Shown here in pieces: positions 35,137 through 44,768 of a stretch of 64,000 nucleotides of DNA. The translations under genes and the position numbers were made by a program. The first letter of the stretch is position 1. The number at the start of each line of letters is the position of its first letter. The notes below the pieces were generated by a model. It saw only the letters and a program-made list of their open reading frames with translations. It searched no databases and was not told the DNA's origin. The DNA is from Nitrospina sp. UBA6727. GTDB lineage: Bacteria; Nitrospinota; Nitrospinia; Nitrospinales; VA-1. The stretch is from positions 1 to 64,000 of the forward strand of contig DKID01000015.1 of assembly GCA_002454045.1 (NCBI GenBank), read 5' to 3'.

Positions 35137-36549
35137 TTGAATTTTTCATTGGTAAGCAAAACAATTAGAACCGGACTTGCTCGGCTAGCAGTTGTCACAG
35201 CATTGTTGGGATTGCCTGCTCAATTTCTCCAGGCAGAGGAAGACGCGCCCAAGCCAGATACATACAACAAACTAAAAGTATTCTCTGAAGTACTTTCCCT
35301 GATTGAATCTAATTATGTGGAATCGGTTGGAAGTGACACCATTGTTGATGGAGCCATACGGGGAATGGCTAAAGCTCTTGACCCTCACACATCCTATTTG
35401 CCCCCCGATTCGTATAAAGAAATGCAGGTGGAGACAACTGGAAAATTTGGCGGATTGGGAATCGAAATTGGTATTCGCGACGGTGTTCTTACCGTTATTT
35501 CACCGATTGAAGAAACGCCGGCTTTTAAAGTTGGAATTGAAGCGGGCGATAAAATTATCAAAATTGAAGATGAATCGACCCTTGACATGACAATTCAGGA
35601 CGCGGTCTCCCGGCTCAGAGGAGAGACCGGTTCCCCCGTCACCATCACCATTTTCAGGGATTCTTTTAAAGTTCCGAAAGAATTCACTATCGTCCGCGCC
35701 ATCATTGAAGTTCGTAGCGTCAGGCATGAACTTTATAAAAAAGACATCGGTTATATTAAAATTCGCAGCTTCTCAAAAAATACCAGCGCGGATCTGGATA
35801 AAGCCCTGGCCGAACTTGAGAAAAAGGAAATATCAAAATTGATCCTGGACCTCAGAAATAATCCTGGTGGATTGTTGAGCCAAGCTGTCGAGGTGACGGA
35901 TCGATTTTTGAATCAGGAAAATCTCATCGTCTATACAAAGGGACGTTTGGACAAACAGAATATGCGATTTACTAGCGACGACAAAGTGGCGGGTGTTTCT
36001 TATCCGTTGATTGTTTTGGTCAATGGCGGGAGTGCCAGTGCGTCGGAAATTGTTGCGGGTGCTTTGCAGGATTTGAACCGGGCTATTATTTTAGGTACAC
36101 CAACTTTCGGGAAAGGGTCGGTTCAAACAATTATACCGCTTAGCGATGGATCTGCATTACGCTTAACAACTGCGCGTTACTACACCCCCAGTGGTCGAGT
36201 GATCCAAGGAAATGGAATTGTGCCCGACATCGTCATTGAGAGAAAAGTTTCCGAAGGATTAAAGGAAGCCGATGAAAAAGAAAAGGAGCCGGAAGAAAAA
36301 ACGCGGCTCAGAAGATTTTTGCGCGAAAAGGATTTGAAAAAACATTTGCAAGGGAAAAGTAGCATCGGTGATGTAAAAGAGAAAAGCGCGGAAGAAACGG
36401 AAGAAACTTCTATCCACGAAGACCTGCTGAAAGACAATCAACTTCAACATGCCGTTTCGTTACTATCGGGTTGGGAAGTCATGCGAAAAGTGTTTAAGAA
36501 TTTACAGGTGCCTCTTCCAACTACTGATAGCCGTATCAGCATGCACTGA
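35137..36549 (+). CDS. ctpA: carboxy-terminal processing protease (S41)
   Basis: Periplasmic serine protease of the Prc/CtpA family. 470 residues: signal peptide (about 1-32, LAVVTALLGLPAQFLQA), YVESVGSDTIVDGAIRGMAKALDPHTSYL, PDZ domain (about 85-165, GGLGIEIGIRDGVLTVISPIEETPAFKVGI) and the S41 core with catalytic Ser303 in GSASASEIVAGAL and Lys326 in FGKGSVQ. The C-terminal 90 residues are Lys/Glu-rich. The start is TTG at 35137 with CGGGAGA before it. The gene stands right after the ftsE-envC scar, in line with the conserved ftsEX-envC-ctpA order, in which EnvC and the protease both affect peptidoglycan hydrolases. Confidence 0.95.
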   Translation: MNFSLVSKTIRTGLARLAVVTALLGLPAQFLQAEEDAPKPDTYNKLKVFSEVLSLIESNYVESVGSDTIVDGAIRGMAKALDPHTSYLPPDSYKEMQVETTGKFGGLGIEIGIRDGVLTVISPIEETPAFKVGIEAGDKIIKIEDESTLDMTIQDAVSRLRGETGSPVTITIFRDSFKVPKEFTIVRAIIEVRSVRHELYKKDIGYIKIRSFSKNTSADLDKALAELEKKEISKLILDLRNNPGGLLSQAVEVTDRFLNQENLIVYTKGRLDKQNMRFTSDDKVAGVSYPLIVLVNGGSASASEIVAGALQDLNRAIILGTPTFGKGSVQTIIPLSDGSALRLTTARYYTPSGRVIQGNGIVPDIVIERKVSEGLKEADEKEKEPEEKTRLRRFLREKDLKKHLQGKSSIGDVKEKSAEETEETSIHEDLLKDNQLQHAVSLLSGWEVMRKVFKNLQVPLPTTDSRISMH

Positions 36550-36628
36550 CGCCGCTTCGCCAAGTATCGGCAAATACATTTCGCCACGCTACCGTGGAAA
36601 ATAATTTATAGATATTCATCCCGCACCC

Positions 36629-37642
36629 ATGCTAGTCCTCGGCATAGAAACATCCTGCGATGAGACCGCCGCCGCAGTTTTGAAAGACGGCGACACACTT
36701 TTGTCTAACGTGATCAACGACCAGTTCGGTATCCATTCAAAATATGGAGGGATCGTTCCCGAGTTGGCAGGTCGGTCTCATGTTGACCGAGTGCATCGGG
36801 TTATTGATGATGCCGTGAACAAGGCGGGCGTACAACTGAGAGACATAGACCTCATCGCGGTCACGATGGGACCTGGGTTGGTCGGCTCCTTGCTGGTTGG
36901 TCTGAACACTGCCAAAGGTCTTTCGTATGGACTCAACACACCGATGGTCGGCGTGAATCATTTGGAGGGCCATCTTCTCGCCATCTTTCTGCAAAAAAAA
37001 ATACAATTCCCTTTCATCGCCCTGATTGTTTCCGGTGGTCATACCGACTTGTACCGAGCATCTGATTTCGGGCAGTATAAATTACTGGGGCGAACCCGTG
37101 ACGACGCGGCGGGAGAGTCTTTTGATAAAGTCGGAAAAATGCTTGGGATTCCCTATCCGGGAGGGCCAGCCATCGAAAGATTGGCGCGAAAAGGAAACGG
37201 GAAAACTCATAAGTTTCCACGAGCGTATTTGGAAAAAGGTTCTTTGGATTTTAGCTTCAGCGGATTAAAAACATCGGTGCGAACTTTTTTGAATCGAAGA
37301 GGTCGGGACGACCGTGTGGTCTCGACGGACGAAGATATTTCCGCCGGATTTCAAGATGCGGTCATCGATGTTCTCGTCGACAAACTAATCGGCGCTTGTG
37401 AGAAAGAAAAAATATCGCGGGTCGTTGTAACGGGCGGAGTCGCCGCAAACGGTGCCTTGCGGGAGGCCGTACGAAACGCGGCTCAATCTCATGGGCTTGA
37501 GGCTTCCTTCCCAGAAAAAATTTTTTGTACCGATAACGCCGCCATGATTGCCTGTGCTGGCCATCACAAATTTATTCGGAACAAAAATTTATCGGCGGAT
37601 AGTAGGACCTTAGATGCTAAAGCGAATCTCCCATTAGAATAA
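36629..37642 (+). CDS. tsaD: tRNA N6-threonylcarbamoyladenosine transferase TsaD
   Basis: Transfers threonylcarbamoyl to A37 of ANN-decoding tRNAs. 337 residues with the ASKHA fold: MLVLGIETSCDETAAAVL, GGIVPELAGRSHVDRV, MGPGLVGSLLVG, metal-binding NHLEGH (His111, His115), LIVSGGHTDLY, DDAAGESFDKVGKMLGIPYPGGP, FSFSGLKT and VVTGGVAANGALR, with CTDNAAMIACAG. Complete. It follows ctpA by 79 bases in the same direction. Confidence 0.97.
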   Translation: MLVLGIETSCDETAAAVLKDGDTLLSNVINDQFGIHSKYGGIVPELAGRSHVDRVHRVIDDAVNKAGVQLRDIDLIAVTMGPGLVGSLLVGLNTAKGLSYGLNTPMVGVNHLEGHLLAIFLQKKIQFPFIALIVSGGHTDLYRASDFGQYKLLGRTRDDAAGESFDKVGKMLGIPYPGGPAIERLARKGNGKTHKFPRAYLEKGSLDFSFSGLKTSVRTFLNRRGRDDRVVSTDEDISAGFQDAVIDVLVDKLIGACEKEKISRVVVTGGVAANGALREAVRNAAQSHGLEASFPEKIFCTDNAAMIACAGHHKFIRNKNLSADSRTLDAKANLPLE

Positions 37643-37677
37643 GATGAGCGCGCCGCAAGGTTGCAGAGGAATGTGGA

Positions 37678-38673
37678 ATGCGGGCTTTGGTTACAGGCGG
37701 TGGCGGATTTCTTGGAAGCGGAATTGCCAAAGCTCTCCACGAAAAGCAGCACGACGTTACCGTTGTCGGCCGGCGTCGTTATTCCCATCTTCCAAAAGAG
37801 ATTAAATTATTTCAGGGAGACGTCCGCGATTTTGATTTCCTTTGCAAGACAATGGCGGGAATGGACGCGGTTTTTCACGCCGCGGCTTTTATAAAAATTT
37901 GGGGACGGTCGGAAGATTTTTACAGCATCAATGTTGATGGAACTCGCAACGTCATTAAAGCCTGCCTGATTAACAAAGTTCCAAAACTAATATTCACCAG
38001 CTCACCAAGTGTTGTTTTCGGAAGTTCAAGTCTCGAAGGCGTCGACGAAACGGTTCCTTATCCGAAAAATTATTTAAGCGAATATCCTCGCACTAAAGCG
38101 ATTGCGGAAAGACTCGTGATAGAAGCCAATGGTCGGGGTTTCGCCACGGTGTCTATTCGACCGCATTTAATCTGGGGCCCCGGCGATCCGCATTTGATCC
38201 CCAGGCTTTTGGAAAAAGCGGAGCAAGGACGATTGGTGCAGGTGGGGCGGGGAGAAAACAAGGTCGATATTATTTATATCGACAACGCCGTGCACGCTCA
38301 TCTTAAAGCGTGCGATGCGCTGGGGTTTGGTAAGCGTCCCGCCGGTAAAGTTTATTTCGTCAGCGATGGTGACCCGGTGAATCTTTGGCAATGGATTAAC
38401 GAAGTGTTGAAAAAAATAAACCGACCGCCTGTCGCGCGCAGTATTTCTTATCGAACCGCATTCAGGTGGGGACACTTTCTGGAAAAAATATACAGTCTTG
38501 GAAATATCAAAAAAGAACCACCGATGACTCGATTCTTAGCCGCGCAATTAGCAACTTCGCATTATTTTACTATCTCGCGGGCGAAAAAAGATTTCGGGTA
38601 TGAGCCCGTCGTAAATCCTGAAAAGGGAATGGACGAACTCATTCAGTCCCTGGCGAATCACCGAGAATGTTGA
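37678..38673 (+). CDS. extended short-chain dehydrogenase, OleD/3-beta-HSD-like
   Basis: 331 residues, NAD(P)-dependent extended SDR: GGGGFLGSGIAKALHEK at the N-terminus, DAVFHAAAFIKIWG, NVDGTRNVIKACL, FTSSPSVVFGS, and the catalytic Tyr-Lys in YPRTKA. The stretch RPHLIWGPGDPHLIPRLLEK, then GENKVDIIYIDNAVHAHL and VYFVSDGDPVNLW is typical of OleD, the 2-alkyl-3-oxoalkanoate reductase of long-chain olefin synthesis, and of related 3-beta-hydroxysteroid dehydrogenases. OleA, B and C are not in the window, so another lipid substrate is possible. GAGGAA precedes the ATG. Its 3' end overlaps larB on the other strand by 35 bases. Confidence 0.75.
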   Translation: MRALVTGGGGFLGSGIAKALHEKQHDVTVVGRRRYSHLPKEIKLFQGDVRDFDFLCKTMAGMDAVFHAAAFIKIWGRSEDFYSINVDGTRNVIKACLINKVPKLIFTSSPSVVFGSSSLEGVDETVPYPKNYLSEYPRTKAIAERLVIEANGRGFATVSIRPHLIWGPGDPHLIPRLLEKAEQGRLVQVGRGENKVDIIYIDNAVHAHLKACDALGFGKRPAGKVYFVSDGDPVNLWQWINEVLKKINRPPVARSISYRTAFRWGHFLEKIYSLGNIKKEPPMTRFLAAQLATSHYFTISRAKKDFGYEPVVNPEKGMDELIQSLANHREC

Positions 38674-39409
38674 TCCGATGCGCCATGCTTCCCGCTCCAA
38701 ATCCATTGTCAATATTGACCACCGCCATCCCCGGCGCGCAACTGTTTAGCATGGTGAGAAGGGCGGAAACACCTCCGAAAGACGTGCCGTAACCGATGCT
38801 GGTTGGCACGGCCACGATGGGCTTGTCCACCATGCCCCCGACCACGCTGGCGAGAGCTCCTTCCATTCCTGCCACGACAATGACTACTCGCGCTTTGCGC
38901 ACTTGTTCAAGATTATCGAGTAGGCGATGAATGCCGGCCACCCCGACATCGAAAATGGTTTCAACTTTGCTCCCCAGCAGTTGCGCGGTGACGGCGGCTT
39001 CTTCGGCGACGGGGATATCTGCGGTGCCTGCGCTGATGATGATTATCAAGCCGCTCTTTTTCTGTCGTTTATTTTTTTCAATGACCAAGGTCTGCGCTGT
39101 TTCATTGTATTCAGAAATTTTCGGCAGAGAGGATTTTAATTTACGAAAGTTATCTTTAGATAACTTAGTTGCCAGAACGGAAAGTCCCACACGGTTCATG
39201 CTCTGAATAATCTTTTTTATCTGGGCTACCGTTTTCCCTTGACAATAAACGACTTCAGGCATGCCGACTCGAAGGCCGCGATGATGGTCAACTTTGGCAA
39301 ACTCGAGATTTTCATAAGGCAGGGTCTGGAGTTTTTTCATCGCCTGCTGCGGAGTAATTTTTTGGCGGTGTAAGTCCTTTAATATTTTTTCTAAACTACG
39401 CGGATTCAT
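38639..39409 (-). CDS. larB: nickel-pincer cofactor biosynthesis protein LarB
   Basis: Carboxylates and adenylates nicotinic acid adenine dinucleotide in synthesis of the nickel-pincer nucleotide cofactor of lactate racemase and relatives. From the ATG at 39409 it is 256 residues. The C-terminal half is PurE-like: IISAGTADIPVAEEAAVTAQLLGSKVETIFDVGVAGIHR, VVAGMEGALASVVGGMVDKPIVAVPTS and GFGAGSMAHRI. The start overlaps the gpsA stop (ATGA), so it is translated from the gpsA message. LarC is encoded alone at 49.8 kb; LarE and a racemase are not in the window. Confidence 0.93.
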   Translation of the reverse strand: MNPRSLEKILKDLHRQKITPQQAMKKLQTLPYENLEFAKVDHHRGLRVGMPEVVYCQGKTVAQIKKIIQSMNRVGLSVLATKLSKDNFRKLKSSLPKISEYNETAQTLVIEKNKRQKKSGLIIIISAGTADIPVAEEAAVTAQLLGSKVETIFDVGVAGIHRLLDNLEQVRKARVVIVVAGMEGALASVVGGMVDKPIVAVPTSIGYGTSFGGVSALLTMLNSCAPGMAVVNIDNGFGAGSMAHRINILGDSPGTE

Positions 39410-40425
39410 TGCAAGTTTTTGATACCTGCAAACTCGGTGGATATTTCCATTTTCATCAGGTCGTCCAATGCTTGACATGGTGATTTGTTTTCGTGAAGGA
39501 TGCGGTAGGTTTCTTCAATGATAGCCGCTTCAATATTAAATTTCTTTATCAGGGAATAAGCCGCTTTCGCTGTCAATACACCTTCAGCTACCGTCATCGT
39601 ATTTTTAGTAATTTCTTTTAAGGATTTCCCTTGACCAAGTTGGATTCCCAATTGCCGATTCCGACTTAAATCGCTGGTGCAGGTGAGCACGAGGTCGCCC
39701 AAGCCGGTAAGGCCGTAGAAGGTTTCCAAGCGGGCTCCAAGTTTTGTTCCAAGCCGACTGATTTCGACCAATCCGCGGGTAATCAGTGCAGCGCGGGTGT
39801 TAAATCCCAAGCCTAGCCCGTCACTAATTCCCGTGGCGATGGCGATAATATTTTTTAAGGCGCCGCCGATTTCGACCCCGACCAAATCGGTGCTGGTAAA
39901 AACTTTCATTTTATCTGTAGCAAAAATCTCTTGAACTTGTTTCGCCGCCGTAAGAGTTTCCGCAGAAGCCACCAACGCGGAAGGAACTTTTGCCGCGACT
40001 TCTTTGGCAAAGGTCGGACCGGAAATGGTTGATATGGAATTGTCGGTGTTCAAAACATCCCGAATGATTTGATGGGTGGTGAAAAGAGTATCGCTCTCAA
40101 TTCCTTTGCTGGCACAAATCAATAAATAATTTTTTTCCAAAAATGGTTTGATTTTGGATAGCGTCTGTCTAATCACGTGGGTAGGGACTACGAGCAAGAT
40201 TAAGGATTGCTCCAGGGTAGCTGCTTGTAATGAAGAAGTGGGCTGGATGTTTGCGGGCAAACGGTGTCCGGGCAAGAACCATTTATTTTCCCGGGTGCGG
40301 GTCAGAGTGTCGCACAACTCCTGTTCATACACCCAAAGGGATACTCGGCTGAATTTGTCAGCCAAATGAATTGCCAATGCGGTTCCCCAACTCCCGGCAC
40401 CAATGATCGAAATTTTTTCGCGCAT
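39406..40425 (-). CDS. gpsA: glycerol-3-phosphate dehydrogenase [NAD(P)+]
   Basis: Makes sn-glycerol 3-phosphate from dihydroxyacetone phosphate for phospholipid synthesis. 339 residues: ISIIGAGSWGTALAIHLADK Rossmann motif, LLVVPTHVIRQTL, ICASKGIE, SGPTFAKEVAAKVPSALV, GVEIGGALKNIIAIATGISDGLGLGFNTRAALITRGL with catalytic Lys, and YGLTGLGDLVLTCTSDLSRNR. Complete. It is followed by larB with a four-base ATGA overlap. The divergent TPR gene begins 180 bases away, so a promoter pair lies at 40426-40604. Confidence 0.96.
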   Translation of the reverse strand: MREKISIIGAGSWGTALAIHLADKFSRVSLWVYEQELCDTLTRTRENKWFLPGHRLPANIQPTSSLQAATLEQSLILLVVPTHVIRQTLSKIKPFLEKNYLLICASKGIESDTLFTTHQIIRDVLNTDNSISTISGPTFAKEVAAKVPSALVASAETLTAAKQVQEIFATDKMKVFTSTDLVGVEIGGALKNIIAIATGISDGLGLGFNTRAALITRGLVEISRLGTKLGARLETFYGLTGLGDLVLTCTSDLSRNRQLGIQLGQGKSLKEITKNTMTVAEGVLTAKAAYSLIKKFNIEAAIIEETYRILHENKSPCQALDDLMKMEISTEFAGIKNLQ

Positions 40426-40604
40426 GTGAAAATTTTTGTGAGACGGTTCCTTTATTATAGCGAATTCATGGATGCGTTGCTTATGATTGTCGGAGAAATA
40501 GAACTTGTTTGGGGTTTGTCTTTATGATTAAATGAATTGCCAACCTGATAACACAAACTCGTTAAAACTTTTGAAAAATTCGTCCGTCCTGTAATTTTTC
40601 CCCC

Positions 40605-41279
40605 ATGGCCAAACGTATTAAAGTCAGCCGAAAAGATTTGTTAAAAGAACCCGACCAGTTTTTATCCGCGTCTGAGAGAGCGATGCTTTACTATGCGGAT
40701 AATCGGAATACGGTTATTGGCGTCGTCGCCACCATCCTCATCGCTGTTTCTTCTTTTTTTGGTTTCAAATATTATCAAGAAACCCGAGCGTTAGGAAATG
40801 AAGCGTTTTATTTTGAGATGGAAAAGATAGCCGAAAATCTAAAAGACAGCGCCTCGGTTGCTGAAGCAAGATTGGTCTGGGAAAAAATAGGCAAAGGTTT
40901 TCAGAAAGAACGGGCTTCGTTGTTGTTGGCCGATATCCATTTTCAAAATCAAGAGTTTAATGAGGCTGAAGCGCTTTATTCAACGGTGATCAATAATTCG
41001 TCTCCCGAACAAAACAATTATCAAATGGCGCAGATTGGACTGGTATACATCTACGAGTCTAAAAAAAATTATGAAAAAGCCATTGAGTTACTCAAGTCGG
41101 TAATTGACGCGGACACCACTTTCCCCTTATTTGAAGTGTATTGGAATCTTTCAAGATGTTACGAGTTGAATAACGATGATCCCAACGCGTTACTGATTTT
41201 GCGGGAGATGCAGATTAAATTCAAAGAGCATCCGCAAGCAAATAAAATAGAGCGCCGCATCAATCGGCTTTCTGCCTGA
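40605..41279 (+). CDS. membrane-anchored tetratricopeptide-repeat protein
   Basis: 224 residues. A cytoplasmic basic stretch, one transmembrane helix (about 36-57, VIGVVATILIAVSSFFGFKYY), then tetratricopeptide-like helices in the periplasm (ADIHFQNQEFNEAEALYSTVI, AQIGLVYIYESKKNYEKAIELLKSVI, YWNLSRCYELNNDDPNALLILREMQ). The layout resembles YfgM and ancillary SecYEG-translocon proteins (TPR_21-type), but similarity is general. It precedes the M48 metalloprotease by 19 bases, and TPR and M48 (BepA-type) proteins often act together in outer-membrane quality control. Confidence 0.7.
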   Translation: MAKRIKVSRKDLLKEPDQFLSASERAMLYYADNRNTVIGVVATILIAVSSFFGFKYYQETRALGNEAFYFEMEKIAENLKDSASVAEARLVWEKIGKGFQKERASLLLADIHFQNQEFNEAEALYSTVINNSSPEQNNYQMAQIGLVYIYESKKNYEKAIELLKSVIDADTTFPLFEVYWNLSRCYELNNDDPNALLILREMQIKFKEHPQANKIERRINRLSA

Positions 41280-41298
41280 TAACGGAGCGGTTAATTTT

Positions 41299-42375
41299 AT
41301 GCCGAAGGTATCTAAATATTTCCCGTTTGTTTTCTCGTTTTTTCTAATTCCCCTCGTTTTATTTTCTCCGGCGATCAGCCACTCCTTGCCCTTCATTTCA
41401 AAAAAAACAGAACTGGCTATGGGCAAAGCCGCCGATGAGCAAATTTCCAGACAATACGGAATCTATCAGGATAAGGAACTGCAGATATACGTCCATGGAA
41501 TAGGTCAGAATCTGGTAGCTAAACTTTCTGATAAAGTTTTTACGAGTTATTATTTTCGCATTGTAGATAGTTCGGTTATCAATGCGTTCGCTTTGCCGGG
41601 CGGCTATATATATGTGAGCTTGGGCTTGTTGACGATGGTAAATAGTGAGGCGGAACTTGCGGGAGTTTTAGGTCATGAAATCGGACACGTTATATTTCAT
41701 CATAGCGCTAAACAATTGGTGCGCAGTATCGGTTCAACGATTTTTGCTTTGGGGGGGGCCATCGCAAGCCCGAAAAATGCGGGGCAATGGCTTGCGGTTA
41801 GCACCGCCATGTTCCAGCAAATCAACTTGGGGTATGGTCGGGAAGCGGAAATCGAATCAGACGAACAGGGAATATTGAATAGCAAGGAAGCGGGCTACAG
41901 TCCTTTTGGAATGTCGCGGTTTCTTAAAAGTCTGAGACGCAAAGAAATCATGTCGGGTCAATCTTATCACGCCTTCCGCGCGTCTCATCCGGAAACTCAG
42001 GAACGAATTGTCAGAGCCTATCTCATCGCCGAGCGTATGACCAACGAATCGGAAAGCGTCAATAGTTATCGCGATCGATATTTACACATGATCCGCGGTT
42101 TGAAATTCGAAGGAAAAAAACATGCCAGGGATAAAAAATATTACAAGCCGCAATACATCGATTTTTACAAAGTTCAGGAAGGGGACACTTTCCGGAGCAT
42201 CGCGGAAAAAGAATTGGGCGATGGAAAAAAGGATTTGGATATATCCGTTCTCAACGGACGAAAGGAAGCCAGCCAACCCCGCCCCGGCGAGTTGTTGAAA
42301 ATCGTGCGCGCCGGCAAATTTAAAAAAGACAAAGCTCTTTACGTCAAGCCCGCCGCCGGTCCCCCTCCGTTCTGA
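41299..42375 (+). CDS. periplasmic M48 metalloprotease with C-terminal LysM-like domain
   Basis: 358 residues. Signal peptide (1-31), then the M48 catalytic domain: ALPGGYIYVSLGLLTMVNSEAELAGVLGHEIGHVIFHH with zinc site HEIGH (126-130) and the third ligand region REAEIESDEQGI. The final 70 residues, IDFYKVQEGDTFRSIAEKELG with PRPGELLKIV, resemble a LysM peptidoglycan-binding domain. The family includes BepA/LoiP, which trim and assemble outer-membrane proteins such as LptD. The stop codon directly abuts the aconitase stop on the other strand with no base between. Confidence 0.88.
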   Translation: MPKVSKYFPFVFSFFLIPLVLFSPAISHSLPFISKKTELAMGKAADEQISRQYGIYQDKELQIYVHGIGQNLVAKLSDKVFTSYYFRIVDSSVINAFALPGGYIYVSLGLLTMVNSEAELAGVLGHEIGHVIFHHSAKQLVRSIGSTIFALGGAIASPKNAGQWLAVSTAMFQQINLGYGREAEIESDEQGILNSKEAGYSPFGMSRFLKSLRRKEIMSGQSYHAFRASHPETQERIVRAYLIAERMTNESESVNSYRDRYLHMIRGLKFEGKKHARDKKYYKPQYIDFYKVQEGDTFRSIAEKELGDGKKDLDISVLNGRKEASQPRPGELLKIVRAGKFKKDKALYVKPAAGPPPF

Positions 42376-44634
42376 TTATTTTTTCGAGCCCACGTAGTTG
42401 AGAGCTGACCCGGCGTTGAACCAGTTAATCTCGTCTTCGTTGAGGGTGTGGTTGACCTGCATGGAATCGGTGGAGCCGTCTTCATGCTTGACTGTCATGG
42501 TGACCGATTTCTCCGGCGCCAACTGATTCAAGCCGTCATAACTGATTCGATCCTTCGCCTGAATTTTACCGTAGTCCGCTTTGTCCGCAAACGTGAGGGG
42601 CAAGACCGCCTGCTTCTTTAGATTGGCTTCAAAGATGCGGGCGTAGGAATTTGCGACAAACACGCGGCATCCCATGTGGCGCGGTTCCATCGCTGCATGT
42701 TCGCGACTAGAACCTTCGCCGACATTTTCATCGGCAAACACGACCCAGCCTGATCCTGAATCTTTTAGGTCGCGGGCAATTTTATTGAGCTCCTGATTTT
42801 TTTCTCCGGTCACCGGATTATCACCGTGCCCGGTTTCGGAATGGAACTCATTGGTCGCACCCAAAAACATATTGTTGCTGATGTTGTTCAGATGCCCGCG
42901 GAACTTCAGCCATGGACCTGCCTGGGAAATATGGTCGGTCGTGCATTTCCCTTTCGCCTTGAACAACACGGGAAGGTCTTGATAGTCCTTAACCTTATTC
43001 TGTTTTGGGAAAGGTTCCAGAAACGCCAACCGTTCGCTAGCCGGGTCGATGACGACTTCACCCGACAAGGTCGAAGATTCATAGCCTGCATCTTGCGGAG
43101 TGTAACCATTTGGCGGGAGAACTTCTCCCACCGGCGGTTGAAATTTAAAATCGTTACCGTCTTTGTCTTTCAATGTATCCGTCAACGGATTGAACTTCAT
43201 GGAACCACTAAACGCCATCGCGACGACCAGTTCGGGACTGCTGATGAAACCCAAAGTTTCGGGATTGCCATCGTTGCGCTTGGCGAAGTTGCGGTTGTAA
43301 GAAGTGAGGATGCTGTTCTTGTCGCCTTTTTTAATGTCGTCCCGTTTCCATTGTCCGATACAGGGACCGCAGGCATTCGCCAAAACCTTGGCGCCGGAAT
43401 CTTCGAACGCCTGAAGAATGCCGTCACGTTTGATGGTCTGATAAATGGTTTCCGAACCCGGGGTGACCATCAGGTTGGTCTTGGGTTTCAGTCCGGCGTC
43501 TTTCGCTTGTCGAACTAAACTGACCGCGCGGGTCAAATCTTCATAACTGGAATTGGTGCAGGAACCGATCAACGCCGCGGAAATTTTTTCCGGGTAGCCT
43601 TCCTTATCAACCGCCGCGCTCATCGCCGATACTGGCCTGCCGAGGTCTGGAGTATGCGGCCCGACGATGTGGGGTTCAAGACTGCTCAAATCAATTTCAT
43701 GACATTCGTCGTAATATTTTTCCGGATCCATTTCCACGGCGGGGTCAGACCGCAAATGTTCGGCGTATTGTTTGCACAAGTCGGCGACGGCGCCGCGGTC
43801 GGTCGCGCGCAAATACGGATCCATCTTATCGTCATAGCCGAAGATGGAAGTGGTCGCGCCAATTTCCGCGCCCATGTTGGTGATGGTGCCTTTGCTGGTG
43901 GCGCTCAAACTCCGCGCTCCTTCGCCAAAATATTCCAGGATTTTTCCCGTGCCGCCTTTAACCGTCAACATGGTGGCGACTTTGAGGATGACATCTTTCG
44001 ACGCCGTCCAGCCGTTTAACTTTCCGGTTAATTTAATGCCGACGAGTTTCGGCATCTTCGTCATGAAAGGTTGGTCGGTCATCACGTCGACCGCGTCCGC
44101 GCCACCGACGCCAATCGCGATGGTGCCCATACCGCCGGCGTTGGGAGTGTGCGAGTCCGTGCCAATCATCATGGTCCCGGGGCAAGCGTAGTTTTCATAA
44201 ACGACTTGATGGATGATTCCCGAACCCGGCTTCCAAAATCCCATGCCGTATTTCATAGAGGCGGAACGGAGAAAGTCATACACCTCTTTGTTGGTTTCGC
44301 TCGCGGCCTTGAGGTCGGCCATGGCTCCCGTGTAGGCTTGGATCAAATGGTCGCAGTGGACAGTCGTCGGGACGGCGACCTTCGGCATCTTCGCGGACAT
44401 AAACTGAAGGATTGCCATTTGCGCGGTTGCATCTTGCATGGCTACGCGGTCGGGATGAAGAAAAATATTTGCGACGCCACGCTTCAGTTTAGAATAGTCG
44501 GTGTCCGAATCCATGTGGGTAAAAAGAATTTTTTCAGTGACGGTCAGATCGCGTCCCAAGTTTTTGCGGGCGGCGTCACAAATGACCGCGCAGGACTTAA
44601 ATAACTTTTCAATGGGGGCTATCTCCATTAGCAT
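42376..44634 (-). CDS. acnA: aconitate hydratase, mitochondrial type
   Basis: Citrate-isocitrate isomerisation in the oxidative or reductive TCA cycle. 752 residues. The [4Fe-4S] cysteines are in IGSCTNSSYEDL and NACGPCIGQW; substrate-binding stretches include MIGTDSHTPNAGGMG, GVGGADAVDVM, TSYNRNFAKRNDGNP and, in the swivel domain, GEGSSREHAAMEPRHMG. The pattern is that of the monomeric mitochondrial-type enzyme, found in scattered bacteria, rather than of IRP-like AcnA or AcnB. The gene symbol is used by custom. The start is one of two close ATGs (44634 or 44628). It converges head-on with the M48 gene. Confidence 0.95.
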   Translation of the reverse strand: MLMEIAPIEKLFKSCAVICDAARKNLGRDLTVTEKILFTHMDSDTDYSKLKRGVANIFLHPDRVAMQDATAQMAILQFMSAKMPKVAVPTTVHCDHLIQAYTGAMADLKAASETNKEVYDFLRSASMKYGMGFWKPGSGIIHQVVYENYACPGTMMIGTDSHTPNAGGMGTIAIGVGGADAVDVMTDQPFMTKMPKLVGIKLTGKLNGWTASKDVILKVATMLTVKGGTGKILEYFGEGARSLSATSKGTITNMGAEIGATTSIFGYDDKMDPYLRATDRGAVADLCKQYAEHLRSDPAVEMDPEKYYDECHEIDLSSLEPHIVGPHTPDLGRPVSAMSAAVDKEGYPEKISAALIGSCTNSSYEDLTRAVSLVRQAKDAGLKPKTNLMVTPGSETIYQTIKRDGILQAFEDSGAKVLANACGPCIGQWKRDDIKKGDKNSILTSYNRNFAKRNDGNPETLGFISSPELVVAMAFSGSMKFNPLTDTLKDKDGNDFKFQPPVGEVLPPNGYTPQDAGYESSTLSGEVVIDPASERLAFLEPFPKQNKVKDYQDLPVLFKAKGKCTTDHISQAGPWLKFRGHLNNISNNMFLGATNEFHSETGHGDNPVTGEKNQELNKIARDLKDSGSGWVVFADENVGEGSSREHAAMEPRHMGCRVFVANSYARIFEANLKKQAVLPLTFADKADYGKIQAKDRISYDGLNQLAPEKSVTMTVKHEDGSTDSMQVNHTLNEDEINWFNAGSALNYVGSKK

Positions 44635-44768
44635 CAGAATTCACCTTATCTCAATGGGGTTACGAACGAAGTATCGGACGAACACCGCGCCCGACCAAAA
44701 TTTTAAAAAGATATACCGTTTTGATGAACGCGTTTTAGCACGAATCAAAATGGATTTCAATTTTTTCA

